A DNA stretch of 64,000 nucleotides from Candidatus Villigracilis propinquus (GCA_016714565.1 JADKDM010000021.1:1-64000); one strand, 5' to 3'; positions 54,489 to 63,076 are shown, counted from the stretch's first letter. Translations and numbers: made by a program. Notes: generated by a model from the sequence alone, not told the origin.

Positions 54489-54896
54489 ATGCTCCAGGAA
54501 ATTGAAACTCAACTTTTCACAATTACTCCAGCCGCAAGCCAGGCTGTCAAAGATATCCTTTCCCAGCGCAAGCTTGAAGGGTACGCCCTTCGCGTATATG
54601 TCGCGGGCGGCGGTTGCTGCGGCGTAAACTTCGGCATGGCACTCGACAATAATTTTCGTGACGTGGACACCACATTCGAATCAAACGGCGTGAAGGTGGT
54701 TGTTGATGAAGTCTCCGTTGATTACCTTCGTGACGCGACCGTGGATTTCGTGAATGATCCCCAGCACGGCGCGGGTTTTGCAGTCACCGGCCCCAATGCC
54801 AAGGGTAAATCTGAGGGCGGGTGCGCATGTAACAGCAACAGCGCCGAAAGTTCCTGTGGGTGTGGCGGCGGCGGAGCTTGTTCTTGCAGTAACTAA
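54489..54896 (+). CDS. HesB/IscA-type iron-sulfur cluster assembly protein with Cys-rich tail
   Basis: A 135-residue A-type scaffold/carrier protein. The core ITPAASQAVKDILSQRKLEG, the first conserved Cys in RVYVAGGGCCGVNF, and the DEVSVDYLRDATVDFVND stretch match HesB/IscA. The usual C-terminal CGC is replaced by an expanded tail, about 25 residues long, with seven Cys in Gly/Ser-rich sequence (GGCACN; ESSCGCGGGGACSCSN). The core should bind and hand on [2Fe-2S] or [4Fe-4S] clusters; the extra Cys may bind further metal. A strong promoter and terminator frame it as a single-gene unit. Confidence 0.88.
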   Translation: MLQEIETQLFTITPAASQAVKDILSQRKLEGYALRVYVAGGGCCGVNFGMALDNNFRDVDTTFESNGVKVVVDEVSVDYLRDATVDFVNDPQHGAGFAVTGPNAKGKSEGGCACNSNSAESSCGCGGGGACSCSN

Positions 54897-54919
54897 GAAA
54901 ATTTGATGGTAAAAGCAAT

Positions 54920-54950
54920 AAAAAATGACCGGGTTCGCCGGTCATTTTTT
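54920..54950. terminator. Bidirectional terminator between HesB-like and SH3 genes
   Basis: Arms AAAAAATGACCGG and CCGGTCATTTTTT form a 13-bp stem around GTTCG with T runs on both strands. The stop codon of the minus-strand SH3 gene lies at its edge. Confidence 0.9.
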
Positions 54951-55575
54951 ATTGTCCACGCAGGAAAGAAATCAATGCTCCGAAGCCCCCAATAAAACCC
55001 AAACCGAAGATTAGCAACCCGAGTGGAATCCTGTTGGTCGTTGACGCATCGTTTAAGAAAGTGGCAATAACCAATGGGGCGGGTTGGGTAAATGTCGGCA
55101 ACCTCGTAGGTACAACAGGGGTTACAAAGGCGGCCACCAGAGTTGGGTCAATCGTTGGTGTGGATGCCGGAGTTGGAGTGGATGGTGCTTCGAGAACAGG
55201 CAGTTTGCCCGTCTTCTTGATCGTTACATAAGGGCCATATATCCATGCAACAGAATCAACCACTCCCTGGTAGCTCACCTGTATCCAGTCGCCATCTTCT
55301 GATATACCCAATGCCGGCACTTCCTGACCTTTTAGCAAAATTCCGATGGAAGGGTACAAATAAGAACTCGGGCCGGAGAAAACATTGACGATTTCGATAT
55401 CCAGATTTACAGCAACGATCATTCCAGAAGGTGTTCCGGTAACCGTAGGGATCGAGCCGGTAGGCTGTTGGGCAAGAACGGAAATTGGCATGGGGAAGTA
55501 AAAGACACTTGCCATGCCGGCAAAAATCGTTGAAATGATTAGGACGAGTCGCAGTTTAGGATTAAATTTAGGCAT
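54949..55575 (-). CDS. Secreted SH3b-domain protein with C-terminal membrane anchor
   Basis: A 208-residue protein. A signal peptide (LVLIISTIFAGMASVFYFPM, ending near LAQQ) is followed by an SH3b-like domain (VNVFSGPSSYLYPSIGILLK; DGDWIQVSYQGVVDSVAWIY), a Thr/Pro linker and a C-terminal TM helix (LGLLIFGLGFIGGFGALISF) with a basic end. It is a tandem paralogue of the gene upstream (4-nt gap). It is probably attached to the outer face of the membrane and binds cell-wall material. Confidence 0.82.
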   Translation of the reverse strand: MPKFNPKLRLVLIISTIFAGMASVFYFPMPISVLAQQPTGSIPTVTGTPSGMIVAVNLDIEIVNVFSGPSSYLYPSIGILLKGQEVPALGISEDGDWIQVSYQGVVDSVAWIYGPYVTIKKTGKLPVLEAPSTPTPASTPTIDPTLVAAFVTPVVPTRLPTFTQPAPLVIATFLNDASTTNRIPLGLLIFGLGFIGGFGALISFLRGQ

Positions 55576-55578
55576 TAT

Positions 55579-56193
55579 TCACGATCGTCGTATTATCGAC
55601 AATGGCAGGCCAATCAAACCCAATACAGCGAAAGCAAGAATGATCACTCCCAAAGGAACCGAGTCTTCCGATTTACTGGAAGGCTGCACATAGGCTGGCA
55701 GCGTTAATGATGGCGGTGGCGTAAATGTTGGCAACCGCGTGGCAGTCGGGGCGATGTTAAACTGCGCTGCAAGCGTTGGGTCTACCGTAGAAGTTGGAGG
55801 TTGAACTGGAGTTGGGGGCGCATCAACAATCTGCAAGGCACCGGGGGAAACCTGAACAAGTGGAGAGTACACCCAGCCCCTATTATCTGGAGCGCCGGGG
55901 AATTCGATCTGAATCCAATCACCACCTTGGGACCTGCCAAGAGCTGGAGCAGTGGAACCTGTAATCAGTGTACCTACAATGGGATAAACATAAGAGCTTG
56001 GCCCCATTCGTACATTTATTTGAGGTTCATCAGTTACCACGGTGATAAACATGCCGGAGGCTGGTACATCTGTCGGTTGTTGAGCCAGCGCTTCGGTCGG
56101 GGAGGAAGCGGAATACAGTCCAAATATTAGTAAGGCTGTCAGTAGTGGTACGATGGGGTGAAACCAGTTTCTTGTCATTTCGTATTTATTCAT
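55579..56193 (-). CDS. Secreted SH3b-domain protein with C-terminal membrane anchor, paralogue
   Basis: Start ATG 56193 or 56178 (both have weak ribosome sites). A signal peptide (HPIVPLLTALLIFGLYSASS, then ALAQQ) leads to the SH3b-like domain (INVRMGPSSYVYPIVGTLIT; GGDWIQIEFPGAPDNRGWVY), a Pro/Thr linker and a C-terminal TM helix (LGVIILAFAVLGLIGLPLSI) with RRS. Domain order, linker style and anchor match the downstream gene, so the pair arose by tandem duplication. The sequences have diverged well, so the duplication is not recent. Confidence 0.82.
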   Translation of the reverse strand: MNKYEMTRNWFHPIVPLLTALLIFGLYSASSPTEALAQQPTDVPASGMFITVVTDEPQINVRMGPSSYVYPIVGTLITGSTAPALGRSQGGDWIQIEFPGAPDNRGWVYSPLVQVSPGALQIVDAPPTPVQPPTSTVDPTLAAQFNIAPTATRLPTFTPPPSLTLPAYVQPSSKSEDSVPLGVIILAFAVLGLIGLPLSIIRRS

Positions 56194-56228
56194 CAAGGAG
56201 AATCGCAAAGGCGATTATAATCGACTTC

Positions 56229-56819
56229 ATGGACCGAAAAATCTTTCACGGAACGATCAAGCCTGTGGATATTGCCCAGGCTTTGCTTGGGGAATTCAAT
56301 CAGGGAAATCTGCGGGCACAGACCTTGGGGAAAAGCGACAAAATGGTTGTGCAAATAGGCTCGCGTCCCGATGCATCCTCCGGCGGACAGACTGCAATGA
56401 CCGTGACAATTCAGAGAACCGAGGATGGAATTATCGTGGAGATCGGCCAGCAGGCATGGCTTGGTGTTGCAGCCAGCCTTGGGACGACCGCCCTGGCCGC
56501 GCTTAGGAATCCCTTCAGCCTGCTCGGACGTTTGGATGATATTGCCCAAGATATTGAGCACCTTCAGCTTAATGAACGAATTTGGCAGGTGATCACAGAA
56601 TATGTTAAATCGGTCGGCGTTTCGACGGATCTCTCTGACAAGCTGAAACGAACAACCTGCCAGTACTGCGATACGGCCAACCCTGTCGGCGCCTCCTCCT
56701 GTACAGCTTGCGGCGCGCCATTGGGACTAGCACAGCCTGATACCTGCAAAAAATGCGGGTACGTGGTGAAGAAAAGCGATAAAACCTGCCCCAACTGCAA
56801 ACAACCTTTGTTTTTATAA
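56229..56819 (+). CDS. Zinc-ribbon protein with helical/beta N-terminal domain
   Basis: ATG 56229 (MDRKIFHGTIKPVDIAQALL) gives 196 residues. The first 140 residues form an unrecognised alpha/beta domain (VVQIGSRPDASSGGQTAMTV; RTEDGIIVEIGQQAWLGVAA; IAQDIEHLQLNERIWQVITE). The C-terminal 60 residues carry two four-Cys zinc ribbons (CQYCDTANPVGASSCTAC; CKKCGYVVKKSDKTCPNC). The double zinc ribbon resembles DZR proteins. The protein is divergent from the SH3 pair. It may be a protein-protein adaptor; function is unknown. Confidence 0.75.
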   Translation: MDRKIFHGTIKPVDIAQALLGEFNQGNLRAQTLGKSDKMVVQIGSRPDASSGGQTAMTVTIQRTEDGIIVEIGQQAWLGVAASLGTTALAALRNPFSLLGRLDDIAQDIEHLQLNERIWQVITEYVKSVGVSTDLSDKLKRTTCQYCDTANPVGASSCTACGAPLGLAQPDTCKKCGYVVKKSDKTCPNCKQPLFL

Positions 56820-57078
56820 ACTCAATCTTGGTGATTACATACCAAACGCAAAATACGCATTTTCCGCACCCTGCCATTCGACTTCGCCCCTCGACTTGCA
56901 CTTATCGCTCCCTCAATAGGAAGCGCAGGCGCGTAAGGTAAGTGAGTAAGAAGAAAAAGCGCCATGCTGCGCAGTAAGATTTACTGGCAGAACAGACAAT
57001 ACGGTTGAGTGAAAACCCGGGTAAAAAGTCCTTTTATTCGTTACTCCCGTTTTTATACTCTTGCGGCTATTATCAGGC
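56820..57078. other. Intergenic stretch without a convincing gene
   Basis: About 260 nt of low-similarity sequence between the zinc-ribbon gene and the FHA-cluster promoter. No ORF of note, tRNA or strong hairpin is visible. Confidence 0.6.
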
Positions 57079-57107
57079 TTGCGCAATTACCCGTCGCATT
57101 CTATAAT
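57079..57107 (+). promoter_or_regulatory. Sigma-70-type promoter for the FHA cluster
   Basis: TTGCGC (57079-57084), a 17-nt spacer and TATAAT (57102-57107) end 20 nt before the first ATG. The gene after it is the first of four closely spaced genes. Confidence 0.75.
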
Positions 57108-57127
57108 GACTCAAGAGCAAGGTATAT

Positions 57128-57946
57128 ATGAACCTGAGAGAAATCGAAGCCCGTCTCCAATCTCTTGTGGAAGTTGATTTACTTAGCCTTCTTCCAGGGA
57201 AAAAAGTGGAGGATGTGATCATCCAAAAGCTGGCGGCGGCAATACACCTGAACACACTATCGCTGGAAAACGGCAGCCTTGCCGCCCCAGACGTATATAC
57301 TTTGGTTATACACCCCATTACTTCTGGAAAGTGGCTTGATCAGCAATTACTTGCAATACTGTTGCATTCGATCACTACTGTGGCTCAGGAAGCCGGATTC
57401 AAGTTTACAATATCTCCAACAATTACCATATCCACTGACGAGAAAATACCTTTAAATGATGCTGAAATCATCGCATCACATCGGATCGAATCTATGTCTG
57501 AAACAAACGCAACACCTCTGGAAACTGGAAGCCTTGAAGATAACAGCAAGATCCCTGAAAATGCCTTTTTGATCGTTGAAGGCGTAAAGGTATTCCCACT
57601 TGTCCTTCCAGTTGTAAATATTGGACGGAGGCTGGACAATCAACTTATCATTGACGATCCCCGCGTTTCACGCAATCATGCCCAGCTTCGCACTATCAAA
57701 GGCCGGTATGTAGTGTTTGACCTGAATTCCACTGGCGGCACTTTTGTGAACGGCCAGCGGACAAGCCAAAGCGTGCTCTACCCGGGCGATGTGATCTCTC
57801 TTGCTGGTGTGGCACTCATTTTTGGTCAGGATAACCCGCCTCCACGCCCCGACCTGAAAGACACATCCCCCTTCCAAAATGCAGCCTCGGACCGTCCAAC
57901 TGCGTTGCTCAAAGAACATTCCACAGCAAGACTAAGAAAAAAATGA
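57128..57946 (+). CDS. FhaA-like FHA-domain protein
   Basis: A 272-residue cytoplasmic protein. The N-terminal domain (LREIEARLQSLVEVDLLSLL; ITSGKWLDQQLLAILLHSIT) resembles the DUF3662/FhaA-N domain of actinobacterial FhaA. The C-terminal FHA domain has the phosphothreonine-binding signature IGRRLDNQLIIDDPRVSRNH and DLNSTGGTFVNGQ (G-R, S-x-x-H, N-G). FHA proteins read out Ser/Thr kinase signals. In Actinobacteria FhaA acts in peptidoglycan biosynthesis next to rodA/pbpA. It overlaps the next gene by 4 nt (ATGA). Confidence 0.88.
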   Translation: MNLREIEARLQSLVEVDLLSLLPGKKVEDVIIQKLAAAIHLNTLSLENGSLAAPDVYTLVIHPITSGKWLDQQLLAILLHSITTVAQEAGFKFTISPTITISTDEKIPLNDAEIIASHRIESMSETNATPLETGSLEDNSKIPENAFLIVEGVKVFPLVLPVVNIGRRLDNQLIIDDPRVSRNHAQLRTIKGRYVVFDLNSTGGTFVNGQRTSQSVLYPGDVISLAGVALIFGQDNPPPRPDLKDTSPFQNAASDRPTALLKEHSTARLRKK

Positions 57947-58416
57947 GCGGGTCAATCGTTCTGGCTCTACGGCTGACAACTGCGTTGGCTCTTTTTGGCT
58001 TTTTGGGGTGGTCTTTATTTTTTCTATACCGTGAAGTAAACAGACAAGGCTTATCGCTTGCAAATCGCCGTATTCCTGGAATCAGCCTCACGGTCAGGCA
58101 AGAGGCGGGAACTTCATCCTTGAAATATTTCGCCCAATCAGAGATCATACTTGGGCGCGACCCGGGCTGCGATATCCCATTAACGGACAATACCATTTCA
58201 ACGCGCCACGCGCAGTTGACCTATCATCACAACCAATGGTGGCTGGAGGATCTGGCATCCACGAACGGAACGATTCTAAATGGGACGCAGGTCAACATGC
58301 CCACCGTGATCACATCTGGTGACGAAATAAAATGTGGAGCAACCCGCCTGACGGTAAGTCTGTCGGAAAACATCATCAACGAACCCACTCAAAAGATAGG
58401 AAAAAAACATGGATAA
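57943..58416 (+). CDS. FhaB-like membrane-anchored FHA-domain protein
   Basis: A 157-residue protein with one N-terminal TM helix (LRLTTALALFGFLGWSLFFL) and a C-terminal FHA domain (LGRDPGCDIPLTDNTISTRH; EDLASTNGTILNG) with intact phosphopeptide-binding residues (G-R, S-x-R-H, T-N-G). This is the layout of FhaB/FipA, which docks at the division or elongation machinery. It overlaps the genes on both sides (4 and 8 nt), so fhaA, fhaB and mtnP are translationally coupled. Confidence 0.9.
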   Translation: MSGSIVLALRLTTALALFGFLGWSLFFLYREVNRQGLSLANRRIPGISLTVRQEAGTSSLKYFAQSEIILGRDPGCDIPLTDNTISTRHAQLTYHHNQWWLEDLASTNGTILNGTQVNMPTVITSGDEIKCGATRLTVSLSENIINEPTQKIGKKHG

Positions 58417-59275
58417 CCAAGCAACCCTTGCCATCATTGGAGGTTCAGGCCTATATAACATGAGCGGACTTGAGCAGACGGAAGAAATAGTTGTGGATAC
58501 TCCTTTTGGGAAGCCAAGCGCGCCGATCACCATTGGAACACTTGAAGGAATGCGGGTCGCCTTCCTTGCCCGGCACGGAATCGGGCACCACATCACACCC
58601 ACTGAAGTACCTTACCGCGCAAACATTTACGCGCTTAGATCGCTGGGCGTGGAACGTCTGGTCAGTATTAGCGCATGCGGTTCGTTGCGGGAGGATTACG
58701 CACCCGGCCATATTGTGATTCCAGATAACATCTTCGATTTCACAAAAGACCGAAGCCGTTCATTTTTTGGTGAAGGGTTCGTGGCACACATAGGTGTGGC
58801 AGATCCATTCTGCGGCGAACTCTCGGGCCAATTGGAATCTGCGGTTCGCGCCACCGGCGCGACACTTCACATTGGCGGCTCTCTCATTACAATTGAAGGT
58901 CCACGTTTTTCCACAAAAGCGGAATCGCACGCATACCGTGCGTGGGGCATGTCCATCATCGGGATGACCGCTTCTCCGGAGGCGTTTCTGGCAAGAGAAG
59001 CCGAGTTGTGCTATTCAACGATGGCGCATGTTACAGATTACGATGTGTGGCATAAAAGTGAATCACCTGTGACGGTTGAAATGGTGATCCAGACCCTGAA
59101 TAAGAACACCACCATCGCGCAGGACGCCATCCGCAACCTGGTGCGGGGATTGAGCAAAGAGCGGGCGTGCAACTGCGGACAAGCTCTCGCAACCGCATTA
59201 ATTACCAACCCCAAGGTGATTCCCGCAGAGACACGCAAAAAACTGGACCTGCTGGTCGGAAAATATCTCAGCTGA
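58409..59275 (+). CDS. mtnP: S-methyl-5'-thioadenosine phosphorylase
   Basis: A 288-residue PNP-family enzyme that splits 5'-methylthioadenosine into adenine and 5-methylthioribose-1-phosphate in methionine salvage. The phosphate- and base-binding blocks are IIGGSGLYNMSG, FLARHGIGHHITP and ITIEGPRFSTKAES, followed by MTASPEAFLAREAELCYSTM. Length and motifs are standard. Its place between fhaB and the SEDS gene is odd, since no functional link to the cell wall is known; it overlaps fhaB by 8 nt. Confidence 0.93.
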   Translation: MDNQATLAIIGGSGLYNMSGLEQTEEIVVDTPFGKPSAPITIGTLEGMRVAFLARHGIGHHITPTEVPYRANIYALRSLGVERLVSISACGSLREDYAPGHIVIPDNIFDFTKDRSRSFFGEGFVAHIGVADPFCGELSGQLESAVRATGATLHIGGSLITIEGPRFSTKAESHAYRAWGMSIIGMTASPEAFLAREAELCYSTMAHVTDYDVWHKSESPVTVEMVIQTLNKNTTIAQDAIRNLVRGLSKERACNCGQALATALITNPKVIPAETRKKLDLLVGKYLS

Positions 59276-59336
59276 AAATTGAAAACCAACTCAGCCATCA
59301 TCCTTCAATTTGAAAAAAATGATGTACCATTGAAGC

Positions 59337-61760
59337 ATGCATGATTTAACTCAGAGTCGCCTGTTGCGCTGGTCGGCCCTCTTTTTATTTATACAATCCA
59401 CGATCCTCACGCTTTCCGCTGCGGTTAGGGAACGCTCCTGGGATGTGGATTACAAAATATCCCATTGGCTGGGATTCCTTGCGTGGGTTGTGCTATTCAA
59501 CCTGCTGCATCGCATCACCTCAAAACACCTCCCTGAACGCGACCCTTATATTTTGCCTGCGGCTGCCCTGCTCACAGGCTGGGGGCTGCTCACCATCTGG
59601 AGACTGGACGAAGCCTTTGGGCTTCGCCAAACGATCTGGCTTGGGATCAGCACCCTTACATTTATCCTTGCAATTCTATTCCTAAAAAATCTACATTTCC
59701 TAAGAAGCTATAAATATGTATTCCTGAGCGGCGGCCTGCTTATCACTGCACTCACACTGCTTTTTGGTACCAACCCGCTGGGGTATGGGCCGCGCCTTTG
59801 GCTGGGCTGCTGCGGGGTTTATTTTCAACCGTCTGAACCGCTTAAGCTATTGCTCGTTATCTACCTCGCGGCGTATCTTGCAGACCGTGTGAGTTTTCAA
59901 CTATTCTCCTTTCCACTTCTTGTACCCACACTGGTAGTGACAGGGTTGGCGCTGCTACTGTTACTTGTTCAACGCGACCTCGGGACCGCTTCCATTTTTG
60001 TTTTTATTTTCACCGTAATGATTTTCCTCGCCACTGGCAAGCGACGGGTATTATTCAGCGCGGCAACATTTCTGGCGCTCGCGCTTTTCCTTGGCTACTT
60101 CTTCATTGACATCATTCGCATCCGCATCATCGGATGGATCAACCCGTGGACAGACCCTTCCGGCAACTCCTACCAGATCGTTCAATCCCTGCTGGCAGTT
60201 GCTAACGGCGGCACCATGGGGCGTGGACTTGGGATCGGGAGTCCCTCACTTGTGCCTGTTGCGATCTCCGATTTTATCTATGCGGCAATAGCGGAAGAAA
60301 CGGGTCTTGTCGGGACCCTGGGCTTGCTTGCCCTGATCTGGCTGATTCTCGCTAGAGGTTTGATCGTCGCCCTGCGAGCGTCGGATCGATTCCGGCGATT
60401 CCTTGCAGCGGGAGTGGTTGCGTATCTTGGCATTCAAAGCCTACTCATTATCGGTGGGAATGTACGCCTCCTCCCTCTTACAGGGGTGACACTGCCATTT
60501 GTTTCCTACGGCGGCTCTTCATTGCTGACGTCCTTCGTTGCATTATTCCTGCTTCTCACTATCAGCAACGAGGAAGACAGTGAACCGGCGGCGTTGCAGG
60601 AGCCCAAACCATATTCCATCCTCGCTGGCATCCTGGCGCTCGGACTCGTTTCTGTTGCGCTGAGTACCGCGTGGTGGTCGGTCATCCGCTCACCCGACCT
60701 GCTGCTACGGACGGATAACCCACGCCGCACCATCGCAGACAGGTATGTGCAGCGCGGCGCACTGGTGGACAGGGACAATCAGCCAATCAACATAACCGAG
60801 GGCGTGAGCAGTTCATACCAAAGAGTGTATCTATACCCTAACCTTGCTCCCGTTACTGGCTATACGCATCCTGTTTACGGGCAAGCTGGGCTCGAAGCTG
60901 CACTCGATAATTACCTGCGCGGTTTGCAGGGAAATCCATCCAGTTTGATTCTGTGGAACGAGCTGATCTATGGAACTCCCCCCGCCGGCTTGGACGTACG
61001 CTTAAGCATTGATCTGGGTCTGCAAGCCAAAGCCGATCAATTGCTGCAAGGAAATTCTGGGGCAATCATTTTGATGAACGCGGAGACTGGTGAGATTTTG
61101 GTCATGGCTTCGCACCCAACATACGACCCAAACAAAATGGATGTGGAAGGTGAAGTGCTTTCGCGGGACGAATCCGCTCCACTGCTCAATCGCGCCACCC
61201 AGGGCTTGTACTCGATCGGGTCAGCTCTGCTTCCATTAACGCGGGCAGAGTTTGGCATGACACAGCCAACAAATTTGGAGCTGCAATCATTTTACGAAAA
61301 ACTCGGTTTGCTGAAAGCGCCAGCGATCAACATGCCTGTTGCCGCTGACGATGAGAACACTTCACTTCAAAATTTGAAAATCAGTCCCTTGCAATTAAGC
61401 GTTGCCGCTGCTGCTCTTAGCTATAAGGGGATCGCCCCCTCTCCGCGCATTGCAACAGCCGTGAACACACCAGAACAGGGATGGGTAGTGCTTCCAGCTT
61501 TGAGTCAGCCGGTAGATGTGATTCAGGCATCGGCGGCGAATGAAGCGGCGATGTCATTCATTCAGGAAGGCAAGCCATATTGGAGTCATATCGGGCAGGC
61601 AAGTGTGGACGGGGCTAATGTCACATGGCTGCTGGCGGGAACACTGCCGGAATGGCGCGGCACACCGTTGGTGTTGATCGTTACGCTCGAAGATCTTGAT
61701 GCGCAGCTGGCGGAAAGTATCGGGGACAGCCTTCTAAATAATGCCGGGTTGAGTCAATAG
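59337..61760 (+). CDS. SEDS (RodA/FtsW) glycosyltransferase fused to an inactive penicillin-binding domain
   Basis: An 807-residue protein. Residues about 1-415 are a complete SEDS protein of about ten TM helices with VYFQPSEPLKLLLVIYLA, the catalytic Asp region PVAISDFIYAAIAEETGLVG and TGVTLPFVSYGGSSLLTSF; SEDS proteins polymerise lipid II. A further TM helix (AGILALGLVSVALSTAWWSV) and a PbpA-like domain follow (DRYVQRGALVDRDNQPI; NLAPVTGYTHPVYGQAGLEA; IILMNAETGEILVMASHPTY). The active-site Ser629 is followed by Leu632 where class B PBPs have the general-base Lys (SxxK; here SALL), and the KTG motif is replaced by GQAS at 753-756. The transpeptidase should be dead. A SEDS enzyme with a built-in activator or scaffold is the simplest reading. 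Confidence 0.88.
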   Translation: MHDLTQSRLLRWSALFLFIQSTILTLSAAVRERSWDVDYKISHWLGFLAWVVLFNLLHRITSKHLPERDPYILPAAALLTGWGLLTIWRLDEAFGLRQTIWLGISTLTFILAILFLKNLHFLRSYKYVFLSGGLLITALTLLFGTNPLGYGPRLWLGCCGVYFQPSEPLKLLLVIYLAAYLADRVSFQLFSFPLLVPTLVVTGLALLLLLVQRDLGTASIFVFIFTVMIFLATGKRRVLFSAATFLALALFLGYFFIDIIRIRIIGWINPWTDPSGNSYQIVQSLLAVANGGTMGRGLGIGSPSLVPVAISDFIYAAIAEETGLVGTLGLLALIWLILARGLIVALRASDRFRRFLAAGVVAYLGIQSLLIIGGNVRLLPLTGVTLPFVSYGGSSLLTSFVALFLLLTISNEEDSEPAALQEPKPYSILAGILALGLVSVALSTAWWSVIRSPDLLLRTDNPRRTIADRYVQRGALVDRDNQPINITEGVSSSYQRVYLYPNLAPVTGYTHPVYGQAGLEAALDNYLRGLQGNPSSLILWNELIYGTPPAGLDVRLSIDLGLQAKADQLLQGNSGAIILMNAETGEILVMASHPTYDPNKMDVEGEVLSRDESAPLLNRATQGLYSIGSALLPLTRAEFGMTQPTNLELQSFYEKLGLLKAPAINMPVAADDENTSLQNLKISPLQLSVAAAALSYKGIAPSPRIATAVNTPEQGWVVLPALSQPVDVIQASAANEAAMSFIQEGKPYWSHIGQASVDGANVTWLLAGTLPEWRGTPLVLIVTLEDLDAQLAESIGDSLLNNAGLSQ

Positions 61761-61764
61761 AATC

Positions 61765-61795
61765 AAAAAGGTCAGGCGATGTGCCTGACCTTTTT
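61765..61795. terminator. Bidirectional terminator between SEDS-PBP and ferredoxin genes
   Basis: Arms AAAAAGGTCAGGC and GCCTGACCTTTTT form a perfect 13-bp stem around GATGT, with A and T runs on both sides. It lies between convergent genes. Confidence 0.92.
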
Positions 61796-61811
61796 ATTAT
61801 CTTACTTTAAA

Positions 61812-62225
61812 TTACGAACCCTGATCGCTATCTTTCGCGCCATAGCCGGGGCCGCTCTTGAAGAATTCGTAATTGGACTGAACATCAGCAGTGAGGTCCA
61901 CCACTTCGCCAGCGGCGAGCTGTTTTGTAGTTTCCAAAACAACTTCTTTACCATTGTGATTCTTGCCTTCGTAGTGACCCGTGAGGCCGACCTTGCTGAT
62001 GTACTCGCCGCCCTTGGCGGTGTACGCAGCGGGAACTTCATCTTCGGGGAAGATGGCAGCGTAGGGACATTCGGGAACGCAGGCGCCGCAGTCGATGCAG
62101 GTATCGGGGTCGATATACATCCAGGGCCATTCTGCCACAGGCTGACCAGGGACGATACACTCTACAGGACATACTTCAATACAACCGCGATCACGAATAC
62201 ACAAGCTGGTAATAATATGGGTCAT
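61812..62225 (-). CDS. Ferredoxin-type Fe-S protein with C-terminal extension
   Basis: A 137-residue protein. The first cluster motif is CIRDRGCIEVCPVECI, with C-x5-C spacing at the front where C-x2-C is usual; this suggests a [3Fe-4S] or unusual [4Fe-4S] site, as in 7Fe ferredoxins. The second (CIDCGACVPECPYAAI) is a standard [4Fe-4S] motif. About 80 further residues (GGEYISKVGLTGHYEGKNHN; VVLETTKQLAAGEVVDLTAD) form an extension with no named domain. It is an electron carrier for anaerobic redox enzymes. The strong terminator downstream suggests a monocistronic unit. Confidence 0.88.
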   Translation of the reverse strand: MTHIITSLCIRDRGCIEVCPVECIVPGQPVAEWPWMYIDPDTCIDCGACVPECPYAAIFPEDEVPAAYTAKGGEYISKVGLTGHYEGKNHNGKEVVLETTKQLAAGEVVDLTADVQSNYEFFKSGPGYGAKDSDQGS

Positions 62226-62411
62226 GAGGTTTTCTCCTTTTGGGATAATAGATAAACTTATTGAAGCTATTATAACTTTGTTTAATCTCGTGACAAGGGC
62301 ATGGCCTTTTCCAAAGTCAGAAAACCTTCAACGCGAATTCCACGAATAAAGCGAATATCGCGAAATTTCTTATTGATGTCGTGATGGTTTTCGATGTTTG
62401 ATCAGGTAAAA

Positions 62412-62450
62412 AATACAGGCCTGTGGAGGTGAACTCCGCAGGCCTGTATT
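62412..62450. terminator. Terminator after superoxide dismutase
   Basis: Arms AATACAGGCCTGTGGAG and CTCCGCAGGCCTGTATT (one G-T pair) form a 17-bp stem around a 5-nt loop; on the minus strand a T run follows. It lies 20 nt after the sod stop. Confidence 0.88.
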
Positions 62451-62470
62451 GTGTGTACCAGGTAATTAAA

Positions 62471-63076
62471 CTACTTGGCTGCGAATTTTTCAGCCACGGC
62501 GTCCCAGTTGATCACATTCCAGAAAGCGGTGATGTAATCGGGGCGGCGGTTCTGATAGTTGAGGTAGTAGGCGTGTTCCCAAACGTCAATGCCGAGGATG
62601 GGAGCGAAGCCGTCTGAGAGCGGGCTGTCTTGATTGGCGGTGGAGACAACAGCGAGGCCAGCGCCCTTCTTGACGAGCCAGGCCCAACCGGAGCCGAAGC
62701 GGGTTGTGGCGGCTGTGGTGAATTCCGCTTTGAAATTATCAAAGGAAGTGAAGGAAGCATCGATGGCCTTGGCAAGCTCGCCCTTGGGAGCGCCGCCAGC
62801 GTTGGGTCCCATGATCTCCCAGAAGAGATTGTGGTTGTAGGTGCCGCCGCCGTGGTTGCGGACAACGCCGCGCACGCCTTCGGGAACAGCGTTCAAATCA
62901 CTGAGCAACTCCACGAGGGATTTGCCGGCCAGTTCGGGGGTCTTATCTACAGCGCCGTTCAGGTTGGTAATGTAGGTCTGGTGGTGCTTGGTATGGTGGA
63001 TCTCCATTGTGCGCGCGTCGATGTGGGGTTCCAACGCGTCGTATGCGTATGCGAGTTTGGGAAGTTCAAAAGCCAT
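62471..63076 (-). CDS. sod: Fe/Mn superoxide dismutase
   Basis: A 201-residue Fe/Mn-type superoxide dismutase. Metal ligands are visible: His in IHHTKHHQTYI, His in TYNHNLFWEIMG, and Asp and His in DVWEHAYYLNYQNRRPDY. It converts superoxide to oxygen and peroxide. Its presence points to occasional oxygen exposure in an otherwise anaerobe-like gene set. A promoter and an inverted repeat lie in the leader. Iron or manganese preference cannot be set from sequence with confidence. Confidence 0.94.
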   Translation of the reverse strand: MAFELPKLAYAYDALEPHIDARTMEIHHTKHHQTYITNLNGAVDKTPELAGKSLVELLSDLNAVPEGVRGVVRNHGGGTYNHNLFWEIMGPNAGGAPKGELAKAIDASFTSFDNFKAEFTTAATTRFGSGWAWLVKKGAGLAVVSTANQDSPLSDGFAPILGIDVWEHAYYLNYQNRRPDYITAFWNVINWDAVAEKFAAK

